A stretch of 64,000 nucleotides of DNA, from contig CP119321.1 of NCBI GenBank assembly GCA_029202445.1, forward strand, positions 186,001-250,000, given 5' to 3'. A program made the translations under genes and the position numbers. Source of the stretch: Candidatus Microbacterium phytovorans. GTDB taxonomy: Bacteria; Actinomycetota; Actinomycetes; Actinomycetales; Microbacteriaceae. Below, piece after piece: positions 1-7,819 of the stretch. The notes beneath the pieces are model-generated. The model did no database searches. It was not told where the DNA came from and saw only the letters and a list, made by a program, of their open reading frames with translations. Each line of letters opens with the position of its first letter. Position 1 is the stretch's first letter.

Positions 1-638
1 GGCTCGTCCTCGTGAACCTCTTCAACGAGACCCTGGCGGCGGCGACCGGCTCGATCGTCAGCAACAAAGCCCTCGTGCGGAAGATCTACCTGCCGCGGGA
101 GCTCTTTCCGCTGGCGGCCATCATCGGCGCGTTCACCCACTTCCTCCCGCAGCTCGCCGTCCTCATCGTCGCCAGCCTGATCTTCGGGTGGCTCCCGTCT
201 CTGGCATCCGTCGGTCTCGTGCTCGCGGGCGTGCTCATCGTCCTCGGATTCGTCATCGGGCTGGGCCTGTTCTTCTCCGCCGTCAACGTCCGCTTCCGCG
301 ACGCGAGCAACGTCGTCGAGATCATCCGCACGATCGCGACCTGGTCCGTGCCGATCCTGTATACGTGGGCGATGGTCTACGAACGGTCCCAGAGCATCCC
401 GTGGCTCTTCCACATCTACATGTCGAACCCCCTCGCGGTCGCTGTCGAGCTCTTCCACCACGCGTTCTGGGGCTCGCTGCCGTCCGTGGCGGCGCTCGAC
501 CCGGCCCCCGCCAACCTCGGCTGGCCGCCGCTGTTCGGCTGGTACGTCCTGGCCGCGATCGCGGTCATCCTCTTCTCGCTGGTCGTCGGGCAGCTCGTGT
601 TCCGCCGCTTCGAGCGCACCTTCGCACAGGATCTGTGA
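1..638 (+). CDS. ABC-2 type polysaccharide export permease (5' end outside window)
   Basis: Membrane subunit of a TagG/Wzm-type ABC exporter that moves a lipid-linked cell-wall polysaccharide or teichoic acid across the cytoplasmic membrane. About 212 C-terminal residues are visible, and the frame is open at the left edge, so the GTG at 12 is probably internal. Visible family features are KIYLPRE near the start, the NVRFRD motif after the second hydrophobic stretch, about four or five membrane segments, and a charged C-terminal tail (RRFERTF). The stop codon overlaps the next ATG by one base (TGATG), so it is translationally coupled to the ATPase gene. Family assignment is firm; the substrate is inferred from the locus. 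Confidence 0.9.
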   Translation, partial: LVLVNLFNETLAAATGSIVSNKALVRKIYLPRELFPLAAIIGAFTHFLPQLAVLIVASLIFGWLPSLASVGLVLAGVLIVLGFVIGLGLFFSAVNVRFRDASNVVEIIRTIATWSVPILYTWAMVYERSQSIPWLFHIYMSNPLAVAVELFHHAFWGSLPSVAALDPAPANLGWPPLFGWYVLAAIAVILFSLVVGQLVFRRFERTFAQDL

Positions 639-1387
639 TGCACACGACCCCCCACTCCCAGCCCCAGCCGCGGATCGTCGTCGAGCACGTCTCGAAGTGG
701 TTCAACAAGCGCAGTTCCCGCTCGATGAAGGATGCCTTCATCAACCTCGTGCGACGTCGTCCCGTGCGCTCGACCCAGTTCCAGGCGCTCAACGACGTCT
801 CGTTCACCATCGGCGAGGGCGAGTCCGTCGCTGTCATGGGCCTCAACGGGTCGGGCAAGTCCACCACGCTCAAGCTGGTCTCGGGTGTGCTCGAGCCCGA
901 CGAGGGACGCGTGTTCACGCGCGGCAAGGTGGCGGGGCTCATCGAGGTCGGCGCGGGATTCCACCCCGAGCTCACCGGACGCGAGAACGTCTTCCTCAAC
1001 GCCGCCATCCTCGGCATGAGCGAGAGGGAGACGAAGGCCAGGTTCGACGAGATCGTCGCCTTCAGCGAGATCGAGGACTTCATCGACCAAGAGGTGAAGC
1101 ACTACTCCTCGGGTATGTTCATGCGTCTGGCCTTCAGCGTCGCCATCCACGTTCCGCTCGACGTGCTGCTGGTCGACGAGGTACTCGCCGTCGGTGACGC
1201 GCCGTTCCGCGCCAAGTGCAACGCGAAGCTCAAAGAGCTCGCAGGCCAAGGAGTGACGATGATGGTCGTCAGTCACAGCAAGGGCCAGGTCAAGCAGCTG
1301 TGCAGCCGGGGCATCGTCATCCGGAAGGGGCGTGTCGTCTTCGACGGGCCCATCGCTGAGGCGCTCGAGGCTCTCGACAGTCGATGA
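638..1387 (+). CDS. ABC transporter ATP-binding protein, TagH/Wzt type
   Basis: ATPase partner of the preceding permease (249 aa). Walker A GLNGSGKST is at residues 68-76, the signature YSSGM at 156-160 and Walker B LLVDE at 177-181. The N-terminal region ahead of the P-loop, with a long insert containing MKDAFINLVRR, is typical of polysaccharide and teichoic acid exporters (TagH, Wzt, RfbE). It ends soon after the ATPase fold and lacks the C-terminal carbohydrate-binding domain of some Wzt proteins. I chose the ATG at 638 because it overlaps the permease stop; an in-frame GTG at 635 is an alternative. The frame stays open further upstream inside the permease gene, but that extension is not a credible N-terminus. 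Confidence 0.93.
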   Translation: MHTTPHSQPQPRIVVEHVSKWFNKRSSRSMKDAFINLVRRRPVRSTQFQALNDVSFTIGEGESVAVMGLNGSGKSTTLKLVSGVLEPDEGRVFTRGKVAGLIEVGAGFHPELTGRENVFLNAAILGMSERETKARFDEIVAFSEIEDFIDQEVKHYSSGMFMRLAFSVAIHVPLDVLLVDEVLAVGDAPFRAKCNAKLKELAGQGVTMMVVSHSKGQVKQLCSRGIVIRKGRVVFDGPIAEALEALDSR

Positions 1388-2658
1388 CCTCGCGGCCTGA
1401 GCGGGTGCTCGTGCGGGCGGGGAAGGATCCGCTCGTGCCGATGTCGGCGGCTCGCTCCCTCGCCATCCGTCGGGACGGTGTGTTCGGGACCAACGCCGGC
1501 AACATGCTCTTCTACTCGGCAGCGTGGCGTGCACTTCTCACCGACGGTACGGAACTCTTCGCGGACGGGTACGCGACCGAGCAACGCTCTGCCCGGCAGG
1601 AGGCGGAACGTCTCAACCGCGAATACGATCGGCTCGTCATCCCGCTCGCGAACGCGTTTCGCAAGAGCTTCCTGCCCCGCCTCGACCGGCTCACCGACGT
1701 GATCCGTCTTCTCGATATCCCGGTCAGCGTCATCGGCGTGGGTGCCCAGTTCCCGCTCGGGGCCGACGTGGCCGACGCTCCCGCGGAGCTTCGTGACGCT
1801 GTCCGCTCCTTCGTGTCCGCGGTGCTGGATCGTTCGCCCTCGATCGGTGTGCGTGGCGGCTTCACGCGCGACTTCCTCGTCGCACTCGGATTCGACGACC
1901 GCACCATCGATGTCATCGGATGCCCCTCGTTGTACGGCTTCGGCGGTGACGGTGTGCTCGCGCCGCGGCGCGAGCTCACCCCTGACGCGCGATTGGCCGT
2001 GACCTACTCGCCGTACCTTCGCGACGCCGGGACTTTCGTTCGCACCGTGACGACGGCGTACCGCGACAGCTATGTCGTTCCGCAGACGGTCGAAGCGCTG
2101 GCTCTCCTGCTGTGGGGCGACCCGACTCCGTACGCGGCAAAGCGGGACCTGCCCGAGACGGCGTCGCACGAGCTCTATCGCACCGACCGCATGAGATTCT
2201 TCGTGGATGCCACGACGTGGATCGACACCTTGCGCGATCGTGATCTCGTCGTCGGCACCCGCATCCACGGAACGATCGCCGGGCTCTTGGCGGGAGTTCC
2301 CGCCATCCTCATCGCCCACGACACCCGCACGCGCGAGCTCGCCGAGTTCCACTCGATCCCGTATGCGCGCAAGTCCGCGATGAAGTCGGCGAACGTACGG
2401 CGACTCTACGAGCGAGCCGATTTCGAGGCCTTCACGGCATCCCACGGGCGCAACCTCGCGACCTTCCGAGCGTTCCTCGACCGACACGGCCTTGCACACA
2501 CGATCGGTGAGGCACACCCCCGCTTCGACCGTGAGCTCGCGCGGGTGGACCTCGCCCCGCCCGTGCAGCCTCCCGGTGCGCGCACCCCGGGAGCGCGCCG
2601 TTCGCCGATCGATCGCCTCGTGTGGCGCGTCACGCAGGCGTCGCGACGTCGAGGGTGA
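1384..2658 (+). CDS. Polysaccharide pyruvyltransferase family protein
   Basis: Protein of 424 aa in the polysaccharide pyruvyltransferase family (PF04230; CsaB, WcaK, GumL type), which typically adds a pyruvate ketal from phosphoenolpyruvate to a sugar of a wall or capsular polymer. Seen here: GTNAGNMLF at 35-43 (family N-terminal Gly/Asn motif), SIGVRGGFTRDFL at 153-165, and the C-terminal GTRIHGTIAGLLAGVP at 291-306 with the R-x-H motif typical of the family. The start overlaps the ATPase stop by four bases (ATGA), so it belongs to the exporter operon. The C-terminal 40 residues are Pro/Arg-rich and appear disordered. It is one of four family members in this locus; its substrate is unknown. 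Confidence 0.85.
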   Translation: MTSRPERVLVRAGKDPLVPMSAARSLAIRRDGVFGTNAGNMLFYSAAWRALLTDGTELFADGYATEQRSARQEAERLNREYDRLVIPLANAFRKSFLPRLDRLTDVIRLLDIPVSVIGVGAQFPLGADVADAPAELRDAVRSFVSAVLDRSPSIGVRGGFTRDFLVALGFDDRTIDVIGCPSLYGFGGDGVLAPRRELTPDARLAVTYSPYLRDAGTFVRTVTTAYRDSYVVPQTVEALALLLWGDPTPYAAKRDLPETASHELYRTDRMRFFVDATTWIDTLRDRDLVVGTRIHGTIAGLLAGVPAILIAHDTRTRELAEFHSIPYARKSAMKSANVRRLYERADFEAFTASHGRNLATFRAFLDRHGLAHTIGEAHPRFDRELARVDLAPPVQPPGARTPGARRSPIDRLVWRVTQASRRRG

Positions 2659-2673
2659 CCGCGTCTCCGCCGG

Positions 2674-3753
2674 TCAGACCGTGAGCGTTCCGCCCGCGGC
2701 TCGGAGGACCTTCATCATCCGATCGACGCCATGGGCGAGGTCGAATGCCGGCGCCCAGCCGAGTGCCTCCAGCTTGTCGGATGCCAGCGACGAGTTGTCC
2801 ATGAGGTTGTGGACGACGGTCTCCGAGCCCGCCGGAAGGTCGAACCGCACCTCGACACCGCCGGCGTGGGCGACCGCCTCCGCGAGCTCGCGGACCGTGC
2901 AGATGGAGTGAGGATTGGAGATGTTGTAGGCGTTGGCGGGTTCGCCTCGCAGCAGCACGGTGAGGATCGCCGACGCGCAGTCCAGCGAGTAGCAGTACGA
3001 CCGCAACTGGCTCCCCGCGCTCTTGAGGATGACGTCCTCGCCGGCGAGAGCGCGACGGGTCACCTCCGCGGACACGCGGTTGTCGGCATCCCGGATCGAA
3101 GGTCCGTAGATGTGCCCCGGGCGCACGATGACCGACTCGAGTCCGTACTGCATGCCGTACGCCACGCAGAGGGATTCACCGGCCCGCTTGGAGGACGGGT
3201 ATCCCGCTCGGCGGTTGAGGATGTCGAGGTAGCCGAAGTCGTCCTCGCGGAATGCGTCCGTTCCCTGGCGTTGACCGTAGACCTCGCTGGAGGAGATGTA
3301 GAGCACGCGGCGCGCCGACGTCGCGCGGCCGAGGTCGAACATGGCGGACAGGCCCACGATGTTCGCGAGCATGGTGTCGACCGGACGCTCCATGTAGAGC
3401 GCGGGGTTCGCATTGCTCGCCCCGTGGATGATGTAGTCCAGCTCCGCCCCGAGCTCGACGGCGTCTCCGGAGGTGGCATCGTAGGGCACGAAGACGAAGC
3501 GTTCGTCGTCGGCGAAGCTGGAGAATCGATCCCGAGCGTCCTGCTCGCGACGTCCTGCGACGTAGACGGTGATGTCCGCGTTCCACTCCCGATTCATGTG
3601 GAGGAGAAGGTCCACCACGGAGGAGCAGATCATGCCGGTCGCGCCCGTCACGAGGATCCGCGTGCCGAACAGGTCTCGCACCCCGGGGATGCTGTCCAGC
3701 GCGACGCGCAGGTCTTCCGCGTACGCGCTGGACGTCGGTGAGTCGCTCGTCAT
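2674..3753 (-). CDS. NAD-dependent epimerase/dehydratase (extended SDR)
   Basis: Nucleotide-sugar or nucleotide-polyol modifying enzyme of the extended short-chain dehydrogenase family (359 aa). The NAD-binding glycine motif VTGATGMI is at 35-42. The catalytic triad is visible as a serine run at 154-156 (YISSSEVYG) and Y185-x-x-x-K189 in GYPSSKRAGE. It lies six bases downstream of the cytidylyltransferase gene and is probably co-transcribed, so it may act on a CDP-activated product or supply another sugar for the same polymer. It converges with the pyruvyltransferase gene; only 15 bases separate the stops, with a weak 6-bp inverted repeat. The exact reaction cannot be told from sequence. Confidence 0.82.
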   Translation of the reverse strand: MTSDSPTSSAYAEDLRVALDSIPGVRDLFGTRILVTGATGMICSSVVDLLLHMNREWNADITVYVAGRREQDARDRFSSFADDERFVFVPYDATSGDAVELGAELDYIIHGASNANPALYMERPVDTMLANIVGLSAMFDLGRATSARRVLYISSSEVYGQRQGTDAFREDDFGYLDILNRRAGYPSSKRAGESLCVAYGMQYGLESVIVRPGHIYGPSIRDADNRVSAEVTRRALAGEDVILKSAGSQLRSYCYSLDCASAILTVLLRGEPANAYNISNPHSICTVRELAEAVAHAGGVEVRFDLPAGSETVVHNLMDNSSLASDKLEALGWAPAFDLAHGVDRMMKVLRAAGGTLTV

Positions 3754-3759
3754 CGTCGC

Positions 3760-4470
3760 TCAGAGTGCCGCGTGGCGGGCGTCGAGGATCGATTCGAAGA
3801 TGTAGAGGTCGTCCATCGTCGTGATCTTCAGGTTCTGCTCCGAACCGGCGGAGAAGTACACCGTCTCGCCCAGCTCGTGCATGAGGACGCAGGATGCCGC
3901 GGTGTCGCCGATGCCCCGAACCTTCGCCTGCTCGTGCGCCCACATGAGCGCGCCGAGCGTGTAAGAGTGCGGCGTCTGCGTGCGGAAGAGCTGCTCGCGG
4001 GGAATCGACACGGTGGAGGAGACGCCGCTGTCGTCGCTGCGGAACACCGCCTCTACGCAGGGGATGGCCGCCACGGCGCTGCCGTTCGCCTTGAACTCCG
4101 CGATGTTGTCGGAGATGATCTCCGACGAGACGAGGCAGCGGTTGCCGTCGTGGATCATGACGATGTCGTCGTCGGTGGAGCCTTCCTCGCGGATCTTCAC
4201 GAGACCGTTGTGGATGGACTCCTGACCGGTCGAGCCACCGGGCACGATCGCCTGCAGCTTGGTGATGCCGTACTGCTTCGCGTACGCCGTCACGACATCG
4301 ATCCACGAGGGAAGGGTGACCACGACGATCGCATCGATCGCGGGGTGGTTTTGGAACGCCTCCATCGTGTAGACGATCAGCGGCTTGTTCTTGACGTGCA
4401 TGAACTGCTTGGGGATGTCCTGCTTCATCCGCGAGCCCGTGCCGGCGGCCGTGAGAAGTGCGGTGATCAT
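3760..4470 (-). CDS. IspD/TarI-family cytidylyltransferase
   Basis: CTP-dependent nucleotidyltransferase of 236 aa, the usual family length. The signature TAAGTGSRM lies at residues 7-15, followed by PKQF around 20-23. MIHDGNRCL takes the place of the HDavRP motif of IspD and TarI. In this setting the likely job is to activate a polyol phosphate (ribitol-5-P, glycerol-3-P or a relative) or choline-P as its CDP derivative for the wall polymer, rather than the isoprenoid step, because two more relatives lie in the same locus. AGGAGC precedes the ATG at a normal distance. Substrate is inferred from context only. Confidence 0.82.
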   Translation of the reverse strand: MITALLTAAGTGSRMKQDIPKQFMHVKNKPLIVYTMEAFQNHPAIDAIVVVTLPSWIDVVTAYAKQYGITKLQAIVPGGSTGQESIHNGLVKIREEGSTDDDIVMIHDGNRCLVSSEIISDNIAEFKANGSAVAAIPCVEAVFRSDDSGVSSTVSIPREQLFRTQTPHSYTLGALMWAHEQAKVRGIGDTAASCVLMHELGETVYFSAGSEQNLKITTMDDLYIFESILDARHAAL

Positions 4471-4498
4471 GTGGAGCTCCTGGAGGTGGGTCGGCAGG

Positions 4499-5788
4499 TC
4501 ACTTGCTGGCGCGGAGGATGCGCGGCAGATAGTCGTCCACGCTCTCCTTCGCCTTGTCCTTCATCGCCGTCAGTCGGACGTCGTCGATGCCTTCGGCCTT
4601 CGCCCTCTCCATGGCGTCGACGATGAACTCCGGCGAGAAGTCCTTCTGCTTGATCGCGCGCTCGGGATAGCCGATGATCTCCATCAGCTTCTCGACCTTG
4701 TCGTTCCACGACAGGATGACCGACGGAACGCCCATCGTGAACGCCGCGATCGACGAGTGCATACGACAGGTGATGATCGCCTCGTAGCCGTTGATCGTGT
4801 CGACGAGGACCTCGTCGTCGACGGGTCGCTCGACGAGGTAGGAGTCGGGGAGCCGGAGCTTCTTGAGCACGCGCTTGCCGAGCGTCACGTCGCCGGGGAG
4901 GCCGTTCGTGAAGAACTCGAAGTCGTACCCGCGCTCACGGAGCACGGTCGCGATGCCGGCGAACAGCGCCGTCCACTCTTTCGAGCCGAACTCGACCCCG
5001 TAGCCCTGGAGCGAGTTGCCGCGGATCAGACCGATGCCGATCTTCTTGCGCTCGACGGAGGTGTCGATGCCGTACGCCTCCTTCATCCAGAACGCGGAGT
5101 CGGCGAGCAGCTTCACCTTGTGGCCGGGGCCGGCGCACGCCTGCACTTCGGTCACGTTGTCGCGTGCAGAGACGTACGTCACGGCGGAGGAGCGGATGGC
5201 ACGCTTGAGGATCGTGCTGCCGAAGTCGCGCTCATCGAAGGCGCCCGCGCGGCCGATCGCGTTGTAGACGACCTCGAGGCCGTGCCGTTCGGCGTACTCG
5301 CTGATCAGCAGGAGCGACCAGTGGTACTCGTTGTAGCTGTACTCGAGGAGACCGGCGCCGTCGATGACGATGTAGTCGACCCCCTCGAGCTTCATGTCGA
5401 AGTAGCTCGCGAGGCGCTTGCGGTAGTTGCGGCCGAACCGCCAGATGAGGTGACGTGCGCGGCTGATGAGGTTCTGCGTCGCCTTGCTCTTGGCCTTGCG
5501 TCCGCGACGCTGCAGGTCGAGGAAGAGCTTCTCGGTGAGACGGCCCTTCTCGCTGTAGCGGTAGTAATTGCGCAACCGGCGCTCGCGCGCATCCGGGATC
5601 TCATAGATCGTGTCGTTGCGGCCGAGGAGATCGACCTCTACATACTCGATCTCGATGCCCGGCTCCGCCTTCTGAAGGCCGTCGGCGATCAGGTGCTCCA
5701 GGCTCCGAGCGATGAACATCTCACCGAGGTTCTCGCTCTTGACGAGTCCGCACATGGCGATCTTCACGGTCTTCGTGTCTCCAGTCAT
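4499..5788 (-). CDS. Polysaccharide pyruvyltransferase family protein
   Basis: Second pyruvyltransferase-family protein of the locus (429 aa). The N-terminus has KIAMCGLVKSENLGEMFIAR (residues 9-28), the family's nucleotide-fold opening, and the C-terminal part has CRMHSSIAAFTMGVPSVILS with the R-M-H motif. I chose the ATG at 5788, nine bases after the stop of the LicD gene. A GTG at 5800 in the same frame overlaps that stop and is a plausible alternative. The frame also stays open far upstream inside licD, but that extension is Arg/Pro-rich shadow sequence. Acceptor sugar unknown. Confidence 0.83.
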   Translation of the reverse strand: MTGDTKTVKIAMCGLVKSENLGEMFIARSLEHLIADGLQKAEPGIEIEYVEVDLLGRNDTIYEIPDARERRLRNYYRYSEKGRLTEKLFLDLQRRGRKAKSKATQNLISRARHLIWRFGRNYRKRLASYFDMKLEGVDYIVIDGAGLLEYSYNEYHWSLLLISEYAERHGLEVVYNAIGRAGAFDERDFGSTILKRAIRSSAVTYVSARDNVTEVQACAGPGHKVKLLADSAFWMKEAYGIDTSVERKKIGIGLIRGNSLQGYGVEFGSKEWTALFAGIATVLRERGYDFEFFTNGLPGDVTLGKRVLKKLRLPDSYLVERPVDDEVLVDTINGYEAIITCRMHSSIAAFTMGVPSVILSWNDKVEKLMEIIGYPERAIKQKDFSPEFIVDAMERAKAEGIDDVRLTAMKDKAKESVDDYLPRILRASK

Positions 5789-5796
5789 CGGTGACG

Positions 5797-6741
5797 TCAC
5801 GCCATCTCGTCTTGCATCTCGTCGTCGTCGGCGACCGGGAGGTCGTCGACGGACTCGGTCGGGGCCCCCACGACGAGGGGCTTCTCGCCCGGCTCGTGCG
5901 GGAAGAAGGTCACGAAGTCGTGGCGGGGCACCCGCTTGTGCACCGGGAGCCACTCCATGTAGTTCGCGCCGTACAGCTGGCGCAGATACGTGTCGTATCC
6001 GGCCGGGGCCGGCAGGAGGTGCCCCTCGAACTCCAGGCGGATCACGGGAGCGTATTCGGCCTTGACGACCCGTTCCTCGGTGGTGTGGACGTTCGTCATC
6101 ATCACGCCGACGTAGTCGGAATCGTCGAAGTGGAGCGACGTCGCGTGCTCGATGACCTTGTCGAAGAGCGGACCGACGCCGATGGACCGGTAGACGCGCG
6201 TGGCGATGCGGTTGCGCAGGATGCGGTACGGGTTGCGGCCGCGGTACTTGCGGACGTTCCGCGCGTGACGCACCCGGTCTTTGCGGCGCTTGATCTCCGC
6301 GTAGTGCTCCCGGTTGCCCTCCGGCGTGTCGGGAAGGCCTTCGATGGGGAAGATGTCGAGGAAGATCGGGTAGACCTTGCCGCCGATGCCGCCCTTCGTG
6401 CGCTTGGCGACGAGGATCCGCTCGGAGTAGAGCTTCCAGTGGTAGGCGAAGTAGCGCTGGGACGAGTTCGGAGGCATCAGCTCGAAGTCGCCGATCCGGC
6501 CGCCGGAGAGCTCCATGAGCTTCTCGCAGTCCTCGCGCGGCATGTTCACGTCGACGTCGTCATCCCAGGGGATGAACCCCTTGTGACGGGCCGCGCCCAG
6601 CAGCGTGCCTCCGGAGAGGTAGTAGGTGAGGCCGTGTTCTTCGCAGAACGTGTCGAACGCCAGCAGGAGCTCGAGCATCGCCGCCTTGTGGTCGGCGTCG
6701 GATGCGAGATCCTTGAGGTCGCTGTAGGTGTAGTCCCGCAT
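5797..6741 (-). CDS. LicD family phosphotransferase
   Basis: LicD-type protein (PF04991) of 314 aa. LicD proteins transfer phosphocholine or related phosphoryl-alcohol groups from CDP-linked donors to cell-surface glycans. The family hallmark is plain: GGTLLGAARHKG at 44-55 followed by IPWDDDVDV at 57-65, whose acidic residues belong to the nucleotidyltransferase-like active site. I placed the start at 6741 because AGGAG lies about ten bases before this ATG; an in-frame ATG at 6768 lies upstream of that ribosome site. It is followed within ten bases by a pyruvyltransferase gene. No choline uptake or choline kinase gene is visible, so the transferred group may not be phosphocholine. Confidence 0.85.
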   Translation of the reverse strand: MRDYTYSDLKDLASDADHKAAMLELLLAFDTFCEEHGLTYYLSGGTLLGAARHKGFIPWDDDVDVNMPREDCEKLMELSGGRIGDFELMPPNSSQRYFAYHWKLYSERILVAKRTKGGIGGKVYPIFLDIFPIEGLPDTPEGNREHYAEIKRRKDRVRHARNVRKYRGRNPYRILRNRIATRVYRSIGVGPLFDKVIEHATSLHFDDSDYVGVMMTNVHTTEERVVKAEYAPVIRLEFEGHLLPAPAGYDTYLRQLYGANYMEWLPVHKRVPRHDFVTFFPHEPGEKPLVVGAPTESVDDLPVADDDEMQDEMA

Positions 6742-7101
6742 TCCTTGATTTTCTCCTCTAGGACGCATTCGTCTTCTCGGGGCGGTGCGATCTCGGCCGG
6801 TGACGATGGGCCGTCGGCCTCGTCACGACTGAGCCTCCACTCGCCACCACGGCCATCGCGCGAGCCGGTCGAACCGGCCGGTTCGACCGCATTTCGCGGC
6901 GTGTGGACCGTCGCAACATCCTACCCCGGCCTCGCCAGCGCGCGTTGCGGGCCACCGCGGACTGCCGCAACTTCGCATCCAGAGGTTCGGCGAGCGTCCG
7001 TGTGAACGTGCCGGTGAAGTGGTGCGCTTCTGCCGTTTCCGAATGCCTCTTGTCTCGGTGTCGCGCGACGGTGAGATGCTGCGCGCGCGCCGAGACGGCG
7101 G
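6742..7101. other. Non-coding gap containing a perfect 24-bp palindrome
   Basis: Longest repeat-free stretch without a gene in the window (about 360 bases), lying between two minus-strand genes. I find no convincing coding frame or RNA gene. It must contain the 3' end of the transcript of the upstream cytidylyltransferase gene and probably a promoter for licD. Its one clear structure is the palindrome at 6866-6889. Confidence 0.6.
6866..6889. repeat. Perfect 24-bp palindrome
   Basis: The two 12-base arms, CGGTCGAACCGG and CCGGTTCGACCG, meet with no spacer. It lies inside the 360-base gap, about 125 bases upstream of the licD start on the minus strand. It could be a dimeric-repressor operator or the stem of a hairpin; no T-run follows on either side, so a classical terminator is less likely. 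Confidence 0.6.
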
Positions 7102-7815
7102 TCAGCCGCCGATCTGGCTGCGTTCGATCACGTCGAAGAAGGCCCGGCAGATGTAGTAGTCCTCGGCGGTCGTGATCTTGATGTTCGAGCGGGGGCCGTC
7201 GACGCGGAAGATCTTGTGGCCGTAGCGCTGCAGCAGGGTGGCCGTGTCGATGGAGTCGTCGTCGCCGTCGGACACGGCTCGGTCGTAGATCTCGAGCGCT
7301 GTGCTCAGGCGGAGGCTCTGCGGCGCCTGGGCGATGTACAGGAAGTCGCGGGGGAGCACGTCGTCGATCTCGTCGCCGGCGGCGGAGACGATCGTCTCAT
7401 TGCCCTTCGTGCACGTGATCGCCGCGCCCCGCTCTGTCACCGTCCGGATGTTGTCGGAGATGAGCTGCGCCGTGATGAGCGGACGCACCCCGTCGTGGAT
7501 GAGGACGACGGCATCGTCGGGGCATTCGGCGGCGACCGCGCGGATCGCGCGGTGACGCGACTCTTGGCCGGTCGAACCGCCGTCGACGATCCAGGTGACT
7601 TTCGTCAACTCGTACCGCTCGACGAGCTTCGTGAAGTGTGCGCGCCAGGCCGGGAGGATTGCTACCGCCACACCATCGATCTCCGGGTGATCCTGGAAGT
7701 GCTGCAGCGTGTGGACGATGAGCGGCTTGCCGTGGATCTCCAGGAACTGCTTGGGCAGATTCTGCGACGACATGCGTGAGCCGATGCCGCCGGCGAAGAT
7801 CAGCGCGATGTTCAT
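7102..7815 (-). CDS. TarI-like cytidylyltransferase
   Basis: CTP-dependent cytidylyltransferase of 237 aa. FAGGIGSRM is at 7-15, followed by LPKQF at 20-24 and IHDGVRPL in the middle. The C-terminal SNIKITTAEDYYI resembles the NIKVTTPYDL region of Staphylococcus TarI (ribitol-5-phosphate cytidylyltransferase) more than IspD. It probably makes CDP-ribitol or a related CDP-polyol for the neighbouring glycerophosphotransferase-like enzymes. It starts four bases after the stop of the 7820-9538 gene, at the end of the run that begins at 13317. Exact substrate unproven. Confidence 0.85.
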   Translation of the reverse strand: MNIALIFAGGIGSRMSSQNLPKQFLEIHGKPLIVHTLQHFQDHPEIDGVAVAILPAWRAHFTKLVERYELTKVTWIVDGGSTGQESRHRAIRAVAAECPDDAVVLIHDGVRPLITAQLISDNIRTVTERGAAITCTKGNETIVSAAGDEIDDVLPRDFLYIAQAPQSLRLSTALEIYDRAVSDGDDDSIDTATLLQRYGHKIFRVDGPRSNIKITTAEDYYICRAFFDVIERSQIGG

Positions 7816-7819
7816 GTCC

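Noticed and set aside
188..637. Upstream extension of the TagH-like ATPase
   Set aside because: The extra 150 residues are Arg-rich and lie out of frame inside the permease gene; the ATG at 638 overlapping the stop gives the normal family N-terminus.
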